NCBI RefSeq assembly: GCF_013300825.1
Contig: NZ_JAAIMY010000003.1
Location: 62,001-126,000, forward strand
Length of the DNA stretch: 64,000 nt
Direction of reading: 5' to 3'
DNA from: Blautia wexlerae
GTDB lineage: Bacteria > Bacillota > Clostridia > Lachnospirales > Lachnospiraceae
The position numbers and the translations under genes were made by a program. Below are positions 33,834 to 41,495 of the stretch, in pieces; position 1 is the stretch's first letter, and every line of letters starts with the position of its first letter. Below the pieces are notes generated by a model that had not been told where the DNA came from, did no database searches, and saw only the letters and a list, made by a program, of their open reading frames with translations.

Positions 33834-35048
33834 ATGAATGATAAAAACTTTATTGAAGAATTAAGACAAAAGCGTGAGGAATACGGAGTAACACAAACAA
33901 GGCTTGCTGTTGCTTGTGGTATCAGCCGTGAATATTACAACCGCATTGAAAAAGGGAAACAGCCATTGAATGACGAATTAAAAGGAGTCATAGAAAAACA
34001 GATTGAGCGTTTCAATCCACAAGAACCACTATTCCTGTTGATTGATTACTTCCGTGTTCGCTTTCCTACTACGGACGCATTGGCGATTATCCGTGATGTA
34101 TTACAACTAAAACCCGATTATATGCTTTATGAAGATTATGGAAAATACGGATATGAAAGCAAATATGTTTTAGGCGACATCAATGTCATGTGTTCCATGC
34201 AAGAGCATTTAGGTGTTTTATTGGAACTGAAAGGCAGAGGCTGTCGTCAAATGGAAAGTTATCTATTGGCACAGGAACGCTCATGGTATGACTTCATGCT
34301 TGATTGTTTAACGGCAGGTGGTAAGATGAAACGGCTTGACTTGGCAATCAATGATAAAGCAGGAATATTGGATATTCCAAAGTTAAAGGAAAAATACAAG
34401 GCTGGCGAATGTATCTCCTACTTTCGTATGCAGAAAGATTACAGCGGTACGGAAAAATGTGGTAGCGATTTACCAAAGAATACAGGAGAAACCTTATATC
34501 TCGGTTCAACAAGCAGTGAATTATATATGTGTGCTTATCAGAAAAATTATGAGCAGTATGTCAAGAATAGCATAGAAGTTGAAGATACGGAGATTAAGAA
34601 CCGCTTTGAAATACGCATGAAGAATGAACGAGCCTATTATGCGGTTGTAGATTTACTGACTTATCGGGACGCTGAACGCACTGCTTTTTCTATCATCAAT
34701 CATTATGTCCGCTTTGTTGACAGAGAGGACGACAAGCCAAAAAATCAATGGAAAACAAATGATGATTGGGCATGGTTTGTAGGGGGAAACAGAGAACCGA
34801 TACGCTTAACTACAAAGCCAGAACCTTATACTTTACAAAAAGCGTTGCATTGGTTACAAAGACAGGTTGCACCAACCATAAAAATGGTACAAGCATTAGA
34901 CAGAGAAAATCATACAACGATACTGAAAGATATGATTGAGCAGACAGAACTCAAAGATAAGCATAAACACTTATTACAATTAGAAAAATCAACCATAGAA
35001 GAACGCATAGATACCGCTGTCCCACAAGAGAATGACGGTATTTTTTAA
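33834..35048 (+). CDS. MobT-type relaxase (Rep_trans / replication-initiation family)
   Basis: 404 aa. An N-terminal XRE-type helix-turn-helix (about 8-55, VTQTRLAVACGISREYYNRIEKG) precedes a Rep_trans domain. The latter has the segments MKRLDLAINDKAGILDIP and ENRFEIRMKNERAY-like, and a C-terminal basic region. This is the Tn916 Orf20 type, which nicks oriT and also starts rolling-circle replication. GGAGGAATTAAAG precedes the ATG. It is the only transfer gene of the element. Confidence 0.82.
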   Translation: MNDKNFIEELRQKREEYGVTQTRLAVACGISREYYNRIEKGKQPLNDELKGVIEKQIERFNPQEPLFLLIDYFRVRFPTTDALAIIRDVLQLKPDYMLYEDYGKYGYESKYVLGDINVMCSMQEHLGVLLELKGRGCRQMESYLLAQERSWYDFMLDCLTAGGKMKRLDLAINDKAGILDIPKLKEKYKAGECISYFRMQKDYSGTEKCGSDLPKNTGETLYLGSTSSELYMCAYQKNYEQYVKNSIEVEDTEIKNRFEIRMKNERAYYAVVDLLTYRDAERTAFSIINHYVRFVDREDDKPKNQWKTNDDWAWFVGGNREPIRLTTKPEPYTLQKALHWLQRQVAPTIKMVQALDRENHTTILKDMIEQTELKDKHKHLLQLEKSTIEERIDTAVPQENDGIF

Positions 35049-35070
35049 TTTCTTCAAAATATCTGCAACA

Positions 35071-35638
35071 AAACATCAACTTTCGTACAGATATGGTGCG
35101 AGAACAGGAAATCTAAACTTTTTTTGAAAATAGGTCATTAAATTTTGGCTTGCTGTCCCTATATGAAGTGAAAGACGAAAAAAGTTTTGAAAAAAATGTC
35201 GGAAAATCGAGTTAAGCGGACAGTATTATGCAGAAAGAGGAAATCACACTTTATTTCTTGATTTGTATTCAAACAGGCATTAGCTGTTGAGTGTTGATGT
35301 GGAAAGAGAAAATTATTTTATCCTCAACTTAACAATTTAAGGTTTCCGTTCCCTATATGGCGTAGAAAGAAAAAAGTTTAAGAAATGTGATACAAATAAC
35401 GCTTTTCTGTCCTGATATGGAGTGAAGAAAATAGTTCATTCTATTGTTGGCAGTAACAGTATCTTTTGGGTAGTTAGGGTGTGAAAAGGAAAATATTCTT
35501 TTTTCATCATCAACTTAGCAAAATGACATTTTCTATCCCTATATGGTGCATGAAAAGAAGTTAAATTTTTCTATTTCAACTTAGCAAATGGACGTTTGCT
35601 GTACAGATAGTAGTGAAAAAGGGAAAAAGTTTTGAATT
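35071..35638 (+). repeat. Array of about nine degenerate direct repeats, ~65-bp period
   Basis: The core ATATGG-(N)GTGAAAA-GRAAAA recurs starting near 35091, 35161, 35226, 35296, 35355, 35415, 35474, 35541 and 35607. The steps are 59-70 bp (about 65 on average). Several units share a longer block: TCAACTTAGCAAA, a T-rich stretch, then CTGTCCCT, the core and AAGTTTT. Units 3, 4 and 7 are the most diverged. No gene overlaps it. It fills the 594-bp gap between the relaxase and the next feature. Confidence 0.65.
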
Positions 35639-35642
35639 TTAG

Positions 35643-35882
35643 TTACATTTCTCCTCTTTTCCAACGCGGTATATAGGAAAGATGATTTTCTTCTTTCAAT
35701 CGCTCTTTGACAACTGAATAAAGCAATTCAATACGTTTGACAGACAGCGAGCCGTTGAAACAGATACGCCATGACCTTTCTCCTGCAAAAGTGAGCGATA
35801 ACCTATCTGTGTTCTTGTAAAAGACTTGTCCTCTTTTATCGCCATGACCTGTTCTGTCTGATAATGATACTCCCGTACAGCC
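35643..35882 (-). pseudogene. C-terminal coding remnant on the minus strand
   Basis: 79 codons open from a TGA at 35885 to a stop at 35643 with no start codon. The reading RTGHGDKRGQVFYKNTD, GERSWRICFNGSLSVKRIE and ending IPRWKRGEM looks like genuine coding sequence rather than chance. It would be the end of a lost gene whose upstream part was removed. Family not recognised. Confidence 0.45.
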
Positions 35883-35912
35883 TCAGCTTGAGCGTTAAGA
35901 GCGTCGCACGCA

Positions 35913-36185
35913 ATGGGTACGGCTACATTGGATAATGCAGAGGTGAAAGTCCTGTGGGCTATGACAAAAGCCGTTGAATTGCTTAGAAACTATTTTTACA
36001 GAAAGGGGGTATGTGTTATTGATAATGCTGTAAAAACAATTCAAAAGAAAAATAACAAGTGTGGCATTGGAAACAGAGGAAAGACAAAGATTGTTGTAAA
36101 AGAGCATTTTTCTGAAAAGGGAAAGACAATGGAAGAACTTCTGACTGATGTTATGCTTGAGAAAGCAAAGCAGACAATCGCATAA
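35913..36185 (+). CDS. Small element-encoded protein (TnpW-like end)
   Basis: Up to 90 aa. Its last part (KTKIVVKEHFSEKGKTMEELLTDVML) resembles short TnpW-type proteins of Tn4451-like elements. The ribosome-site-like AAAGGGGG lies mid-frame near 36001, so the true product may begin near 36010 with a non-ATG start. It ends 110 bp before the recombinase gene. Confidence 0.4.
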   Translation: MGTATLDNAEVKVLWAMTKAVELLRNYFYRKGVCVIDNAVKTIQKKNNKCGIGNRGKTKIVVKEHFSEKGKTMEELLTDVMLEKAKQTIA

Positions 36186-36210
36186 ATTCGGTGCAGTTGT
36201 AAGAAATAGA

Positions 36211-36272
36211 TTGAATGTGAAAAATAACCCATGTTATACTTTACTTGCAAGCAGGTATTGTAAACATGGGTT
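36211..36272 (+). promoter_or_regulatory. Promoter with overlapping inverted repeat for the element recombinase
   Basis: TTGAAT (36211-36216), an 18-base spacer and TATACT (36235-36240). AACCCATGT (36226-36234) lies in the spacer and its inverted copy ACATGGGTT at 36264-36272. A bound protein could block the promoter; alternatively the transcript arm could fold. The next gene starts 24 bases later. Confidence 0.55.
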
Positions 36273-36296
36273 AGTTATAAAGGAGGATAACTGACA

Positions 36297-37910
36297 ATGA
36301 AACAACAGATTTACAATACTGCACTTTATCTTAGGTTGAGCCGAGATGATGAATTACAAGGCGAAAGTTCCAGCATTACCACACAAAGAAGTATGTTGCG
36401 TCTATATGCAAAAGAACATCATTTGAATGTGATTGATGAATATATTGATGACGGCTGGTCGGGAACAAATTTTGAAAGACCGAGCTTTCAAAGAATGATT
36501 GAGGATATAGAGGCAGGAAAAATCAACTGTGTTGTAATAAAAGACTTATCACGACTTGGTAGAAACTATATTATGACAGGACAATATACAGAATTGTATT
36601 TTCCTAGCCATAATGTCCGTTACATAGCGATTGACGACGGTGTGGACAGCGAAAAAGGCGAAAGTGAGATTGCACCATTTAAGAACATCATCAATGAATG
36701 GGTAGCAAGAGATACGAGCCGTAAAGTGAAATCAGCGTTTAAGACAAAATTTGCAGAGGGTGCGTATTATGGGGCTTATGCTCCGTTAGGATATAAGAAA
36801 CACCCCGACATCAAAGGGAAACTGTTGGTTGATGAGGAAACAAAATGGATTGTTGAAAAAATCTTCTCTCTAGCCTATCAAGGTTACGGTAGTGCAAAAA
36901 TCACAAAAATACTGCGAGAAGAAAAAGTCCCGACCGCGTCTTGGTTGAATTTTACAAGGTACGGTACTTTTGCTCATATCTTTGAGGGAAAGCCCGAAAG
37001 TAAGCGTTATGAGTGGACGATTGCTCATGTTAAAGCAATATTAAAAAGTGAAGTCTATATAGGAAACAGCGTTCATAATCGACAATCAACAGTTTCATTC
37101 AAGAGCAAGAAAAAAGTGCGTAAGCCCGAAAGTGAATGGTTTCGAGTAGAAAATACCCACGAACCGATTATTGACAAAGAAGTGTTCTATCGTGTGCAGG
37201 AACAGATAAAACTAAGGCGTAGACAGACAAAGGAAAAAGCAACGCCGATATTTGCAGGGCTTGTCAAGTGTGCGGATTGTGGCTGGTCTATGCGGTTTGC
37301 GACAAATAAGGCAAATAAAACGCCATACAGTTATTATGCTTGCAGTTACTACGGACAGTTTGGCAAAGGTACTTGTTCTATGCACTATATCCGTTATGAT
37401 GTGTTGTATCAAGCCGTATTGGAACGATTGCAGTATTGGGCTAAGGCAGTACAGCAAGACGAAGAAAAGGTGTTGAATAAGATACAAAAGGCTGGGAATG
37501 CAGAGCGAATACGGGAAAAGAAGAAAAAGGCAAGTGCCTTGAAGAAAGCCGAGAACCGACAAAATGAGATTGACCGCTTGTTTACGAAAATGTATGAAGA
37601 TAGAGCCTGTGAGAAGATAACGGAACGAAACTTCATCATGCTGTCGGGGAAATATCAAAAAGAACAGATAGAACTGGAACAGCAGATAACCAACCTAAGA
37701 GAAGAATTAAGTAAAATGGAACAGGATATGATAGGTGCTGAAAAGTGGATTGAGTTAATCAAGGAGTATTCCGTACCAAAGGAACTGACAGCACCGTTAT
37801 TAAATGCAATGATAGAAAAAATACTCATTCACGAAGCAACAACGAATGAGGAGAACGAAAGAATACAGGAAATAGAGATATACTACCGATTTATTGGAAA
37901 AGTAGACTGA
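36297..37910 (+). CDS. Large serine recombinase, TnpX/TndX type (element integrase)
   Basis: 537 aa. It has the nucleophile in LYLRLSRDDE (Ser15), DDGWSG, IKDLSRLGRN, a recombinase domain, a zinc ribbon (CADC plus later Cys pairs) and a C-terminal coiled coil with KKKKASALKKAENRQ. It is a paralogue of the sigK-element recombinase but clearly distinct. AAGGAGGATAACTGAC precedes the ATG. It sits 26 bp from the element's right GGGA boundary. GGGA contains a GA dinucleotide, consistent with the crossover dinucleotide reported for TnpX/TndX. Confidence 0.92.
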   Translation: MKQQIYNTALYLRLSRDDELQGESSSITTQRSMLRLYAKEHHLNVIDEYIDDGWSGTNFERPSFQRMIEDIEAGKINCVVIKDLSRLGRNYIMTGQYTELYFPSHNVRYIAIDDGVDSEKGESEIAPFKNIINEWVARDTSRKVKSAFKTKFAEGAYYGAYAPLGYKKHPDIKGKLLVDEETKWIVEKIFSLAYQGYGSAKITKILREEKVPTASWLNFTRYGTFAHIFEGKPESKRYEWTIAHVKAILKSEVYIGNSVHNRQSTVSFKSKKKVRKPESEWFRVENTHEPIIDKEVFYRVQEQIKLRRRQTKEKATPIFAGLVKCADCGWSMRFATNKANKTPYSYYACSYYGQFGKGTCSMHYIRYDVLYQAVLERLQYWAKAVQQDEEKVLNKIQKAGNAERIREKKKKASALKKAENRQNEIDRLFTKMYEDRACEKITERNFIMLSGKYQKEQIELEQQITNLREELSKMEQDMIGAEKWIELIKEYSVPKELTAPLLNAMIEKILIHEATTNEENERIQEIEIYYRFIGKVD

Positions 37911-37938
37911 TAAATAGGGTTCATATCTTTAACTAAGG

Positions 37939-38304
37939 GAAAGCGGGAAAGCAGTTCCGGAAACCGATACTCTTATTTCAATCAGTAAGTATTTTGATGT
38001 TTCACTGGACTATTTGATGAAAGAAGAAAATTCAATATCAGAAAACGCTGTGAGTTTAGAAGTCCATCAAACTGAGGCAACGAACAAGCGTGAGAAGCGC
38101 ATCCTTGGTATAGCCACTTGTATCATTGGAGTAGTCTTGTTGATTGCTTGGGGAATTGTATCTGTTTTTATGCCGTCTGCATCGGAACAAATTGGAACAT
38201 CTTCCATGATAACAATAGACGGAAACGGAATTTTCCTACTTATCTGCCTTGTAGCAATTATTGCCGGTGCTGTTTTGTTCCTTAAAAGTACATCGAATAA
38301 ATAA
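37939..38304 (+). pseudogene. XRE regulator, 3' segment
   Basis: From the right GGGA copy (37937-37940) the frame reads E-SGKAVPETDTLISISKYF, which is the second half of a Cro/C1 domain. A linker and two membrane helices follow (about 35-55 and 75-95 of the segment). Joined to the piece at 30262 it gives a 156-aa membrane-anchored XRE regulator of the kind often paired with ABC exporters. It has no start of its own. Confidence 0.85.
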
Positions 38305-38315
38305 GGAGGATTTTT

Positions 38316-38534
38316 ATGAAAACTATATCTAATTTGTTTTTGATTTTGGCTGTTCTTCTGTCTGATGTGATGTGTGCTGTTGTTGCATATAACTATTGCG
38401 ACATGATGTGGGGCATCAAATATGCTGGTTATAGTGCTCCAGTCTCGACTGCATTTTTGGTAGCAATTCCTTTTGCAATTGCTATTGTGGTATGCGTTGT
38501 AATTGCGCTGTATTTCAAAAAGAGAATAGGCTAA
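38316..38534 (+). CDS. Small membrane protein downstream of the split XRE gene
   Basis: 72 aa with two hydrophobic helices (about 3-27 and 43-66) ending in a basic KKRIG. ATAAGGAGG precedes the ATG. It lies 11 bp after the XRE stop, so it belonged to the same operon. It may interact with the membrane part of the regulator; this is inference from position. Confidence 0.55.
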   Translation: MKTISNLFLILAVLLSDVMCAVVAYNYCDMMWGIKYAGYSAPVSTAFLVAIPFAIAIVVCVVIALYFKKRIG

Positions 38535-38598
38535 CAACTTCAAGTTTTATTGATTAGGAAATTGAGGAGTTATGCATTTTGTAAAGGGGGATCTATAA

Positions 38599-38967
38599 AT
38601 GAAAACGTGTTGTTTAGTATGGGAAATTCCTGTAATAGAGGGAGAACATTATAATCCAATTATGAATGTCATTTATATGCAAAAAGCAAAGAAATTTTTG
38701 AATCAACTAAATCGATATTTTCAGGATGAGAATATGGATTGGAAGTGTGTTTTAGACCATTCAGCATGTACTTATAATGAGATTTTTTCCAGTGAACATC
38801 AAGCAGTTATTTTTGCTCCGGAAGCCAAAACAAGACAATGGTTATATAAAAAAGAAATTCAGGCTGTAAGTATTCCAAAATATTATTTGGATTTTGCAGA
38901 ATATAATGAAGCAAAGTTGGATAAAATAGCAATTTTTTTTATGAACTTAAAAAATAATGTACAATAG
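38599..38967 (+). CDS. Hypothetical soluble protein
   Basis: 122 aa (MKTCCLVWEIPVIEGEHYN...), with no signal or membrane helix. It has an N-terminal CC pair and a central ACTYNEIFSSEHQAVIFAPE. The shape (small alpha/beta protein with an early Cys loop) recalls a PTS IIB-like fold, but I would not assign one. AAAGGGGG precedes the ATG by 8 bases. Confidence 0.5.
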   Translation: MKTCCLVWEIPVIEGEHYNPIMNVIYMQKAKKFLNQLNRYFQDENMDWKCVLDHSACTYNEIFSSEHQAVIFAPEAKTRQWLYKKEIQAVSIPKYYLDFAEYNEAKLDKIAIFFMNLKNNVQ

Positions 38968-39041
38968 ATTTCCTTGTTATGGGGCAATGATATGTTTTGA
39001 AGGTAGAAAAAATTACAGGGAAAAGAAAGAAACCAAAGTAA

Positions 39042-39138
39042 AAAGCCGATGCGGGACTTTTGAATCCAGTATCGGCTTTATTGATCTTACAGAGGTTTTG
39101 AAAAATTTACTTTTAATGGTTCATCAGTGCTTTGATAT
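39042..39138 (+). repeat. Direct repeat copy A: hcp-type 3' end plus terminator
   Basis: Roughly 80% identical to 41401-41495. It contains the AAAGCCGAT/ATCGGCTTT terminator stem and a sequence matching the last codons of hcp (reverse reads ATCAAAGCACTGATGAACCA). On this side it forms the end of the MFS gene and its terminator. Confidence 0.7.
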
Positions 39139-40350
39139 TTGGGGCTGTGTGGATTTTTTTCGATACAGCAGGAATAACATAAACAATAAAATTACTGGAA
39201 AAATAAGTCCGAATCCCATGCCAATCCTAATATTATTTCCGGCATTCTGGGTGATACGACCAACAATTCCAGGTCCAATGCTGCCACCTAAATCTCCTGC
39301 CATGGCAAGAAGAGAAAACATAGCCGTTCCACCTGTTGGAAAAGTTTTTGAGGAAATACTGATTGTTCCAGGCCACATGATTCCAACTGAAAATCCACAT
39401 GCAATACAACCGATAAGTCCGATAATCGGGCTGGATGACAAAGCGGCAAGTAGATAACAGACAACGCATAATATGCCTGAACCACTCATAAACTTCATTA
39501 AATCTAACTGTTCTCCATATTTCCCAAAAATTATACGGCTGATTCCCATTGTTACTGCAAACATACATGGACCTGCTAAATCTCCCAGGGCTTTTGACAA
39601 TCCCAGTGCAGCTTCTGCATAAGCAGATGCCCATTGAGCCATTGCAAGCTCAGAAGCTCCGGAACAGATCATCAGACATATTGCAACCCAGAAAAATGGT
39701 CTGGAAAACAGATTCTTAATTCCCATTCCGGAACCATTGTCAACCAGAGGTTCAATAGGACAGGTCATGAAGTTATAAGTATTAACTGCAGGAATGATTG
39801 CCCATATTACGGCGAGCCATTTCCAGTTGTCTATTCCAAATATCAGGAAAAATAAGCTGGAAATCAAAATTGTCCCAACAGCTCCCCAACAGTAAAAAGA
39901 ATGGAGCAGACTCATAGTTGCTTCTTTGTTTTCAAATGGACAGGCCTCGATAATAGGGCTGCAAAGTACTTCTATTAAACCACTTCCGATGGCATAAACA
40001 ATAACACTACATATAATTCCAATAAAAGGATCAGGTAAAAAATCAGGTAAAAATGCCAGTCCAAGCAGACCCAGTGCAGAAAATATTTCTGATGTAACAA
40101 TGCACACACGATACCCGATATGGTCCACGAATTTGGCACAGAACAGGTCAACCAGAAGCTGTGTGAAAAAGAAGAAAGTGGATATCAGAGCAATGTTACC
40201 GAGAGAAATATGGTAATCACTGTGAAATTTCAAAAAAAGAAGCGGTGCGAAGTTTGCAGCAATAGCCTGTGTGATAAAGCCCATATAACAGGCGATTTTT
40301 GTCTTATGGTAGTCTGTTTTTTTTATAGAATTTCTACATTTAAAAATCAT
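39124..40350 (-). CDS. MFS transporter
   Basis: 408 aa with about twelve predicted helices. Sequence features fit sugar-type or FucP-like MFS proteins, such as GFITQAIAANFAPLLFLKF at the first helix and GSGLIEVLCSPIIEA midway. I chose the ATG at 40350, preceded by AGAGGTATACTT; the longer frame starts have no ribosome site. Its last residues (PQISKH) come from a sequence duplicated from the hcp end, so its native C-terminus may have been replaced. The divergent AraC regulator next door is its probable regulator. Confidence 0.82.
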   Translation of the reverse strand: MIFKCRNSIKKTDYHKTKIACYMGFITQAIAANFAPLLFLKFHSDYHISLGNIALISTFFFFTQLLVDLFCAKFVDHIGYRVCIVTSEIFSALGLLGLAFLPDFLPDPFIGIICSVIVYAIGSGLIEVLCSPIIEACPFENKEATMSLLHSFYCWGAVGTILISSLFFLIFGIDNWKWLAVIWAIIPAVNTYNFMTCPIEPLVDNGSGMGIKNLFSRPFFWVAICLMICSGASELAMAQWASAYAEAALGLSKALGDLAGPCMFAVTMGISRIIFGKYGEQLDLMKFMSGSGILCVVCYLLAALSSSPIIGLIGCIACGFSVGIMWPGTISISSKTFPTGGTAMFSLLAMAGDLGGSIGPGIVGRITQNAGNNIRIGMGFGLIFPVILLFMLFLLYRKKSTQPQISKH

Positions 40351-40460
40351 AAGTATACCTCTTTTCTTTTTTTGCTTGATTATATAGCAAATATTAGATA
40401 TATACATTGAATTAAATTGTAGAAATACTGTATAATATCGTAAAAAAGAAAGAACGTGAT

Positions 40461-41402
40461 ATGGAGATGGATTATAATAAAACATATAATAGAATACTTA
40501 CAGACGAGGAGTTCATGGAAATTAAACAGCATGGAAGCAGTGATTATCCATTCCAGTATTATTATGATAATCTGGAATTGTTTGATTTTCATTGTATTGA
40601 GTGGCACTGGCACAGAGAATTTGAGTTTTTATATGTGGAGTCCGGACAAGTTACATGCGGAATAGGAGAAAAACAGATTATATTGTCAGAAGGAGAAGCA
40701 ATTTTTATTAATTCTAAAATATTGCACCGCTTTTACGCATCATCAGGTGGTATCATTCCTAACTTTGTATGTATGCCGGAATTTATTGCACCGGAGAACA
40801 GCCTGATCTATAAGAAATATATCTTGCCAATCATTTCATCGAATATATATTTCCAGCGTTTTCAGACTGATGAACTATGGCAGACAAAGATTATACAAAC
40901 TATGATAAAAATAATGGAAATACAGGGGAATGAGAAAATAAGAGAACTTGCTACTTTGGCATTGATGCAGGATTTATGGCTGACTTTTTATGAAAATGTA
41001 AAGTTATCTGATAAAGGAGATGTACAGACAGTTGATGAAGTTGCACAGAAAAGAGTGCAGTTAATCATGCAATATATACATGAAAACTATAATCACAATT
41101 TGTCTCTGGATGAAATTGCCTCGCATATAGGAATCAGCAAAAGTACTGCACTTAATTTGTTCCACCGGTTTTTACATACTACACCAGTTAATTATCTGAT
41201 AGGATATCGACTTCAGGCAGCTTCCTGGTTATTGAAAAATACGAATAAAAAAGTAAAAACAATTGCCTATGAAACTGGATTTCATAACGTTGATTATTTT
41301 TGCAGATTGTTTAAAAAACGTTATCATTTAACCCCATCAGAATATCGTTGCACATGTTTAAAATTGTTGTCGGCAGATCCGAGTCTTCAGACCCATAAAT
41401 AA
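40461..41402 (+). CDS. AraC-family regulator with N-terminal cupin
   Basis: 313 aa. A cupin sensor domain (IEWHWHREFEFLYVESGQ, ILSEGEAIFINSKILH) fills the first ~150 residues. The last ~105 form the AraC double helix-turn-helix (DEIASHIGISKSTALNLFHR, YFCRLFKKRYHLTPSEY). It lies divergent to the MFS gene with 110 bp between, so it probably responds to the transported sugar and activates it. The start is ATG 40461, with only a weak ribosome site. Its stop sits at the edge of repeat copy B. Confidence 0.85.
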   Translation: MEMDYNKTYNRILTDEEFMEIKQHGSSDYPFQYYYDNLELFDFHCIEWHWHREFEFLYVESGQVTCGIGEKQIILSEGEAIFINSKILHRFYASSGGIIPNFVCMPEFIAPENSLIYKKYILPIISSNIYFQRFQTDELWQTKIIQTMIKIMEIQGNEKIRELATLALMQDLWLTFYENVKLSDKGDVQTVDEVAQKRVQLIMQYIHENYNHNLSLDEIASHIGISKSTALNLFHRFLHTTPVNYLIGYRLQAASWLLKNTNKKVKTIAYETGFHNVDYFCRLFKKRYHLTPSEYRCTCLKLLSADPSLQTHK

Positions 41403-41495
41403 AGCCGATGCGGGATTTTTGAATCCTGTATCGGCTTTGTTAATTTGCGAAGATTTTGAAAAATTTATTTTACTGGTTCATCAGTGCTTTGATAT
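41401..41495 (+). repeat. Direct repeat copy B: hcp 3' end plus terminator
   Basis: AAAGCCGAT and ATCGGCTTT arms form a bidirectional terminator, followed by the last codons of hcp (41470 onwards). The diverged copy A is 2.36 kb to the left, with the MFS/AraC pair between. Confidence 0.7.

Larger units (their letters stand above)
30365..37940. mobile_element. Integrative mobilizable element with MobT relaxase and serine recombinase
   Basis: About 7.57 kb between two GGGA copies that split an XRE gene. Joining them restores KW-E-SGKAVPETD in frame. It holds, in order, a hypothetical gene, a membrane-anchored protein, an oriT-like inverted repeat, a small membrane protein, a broken Imm49-like gene, a MobT/Rep_trans relaxase, a repeat array, small ORFs and a TnpX/TndX-type recombinase at the right end. 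Conjugation machinery (coupling protein, mating channel) is absent, so it would need a helper. Its strong AT bias differs from the flanking core genes. Confidence 0.85.

Noticed and set aside
35071-35638. CRISPR array
   Set aside because: Repeat cores vary, the spacing is irregular (59-70 bp), spacers share sequence, and no cas genes are near.
38957-39457. 166-aa plus frame over the MFS 3' end
   Set aside because: It is the complement of the MFS gene and crosses the terminator repeat.
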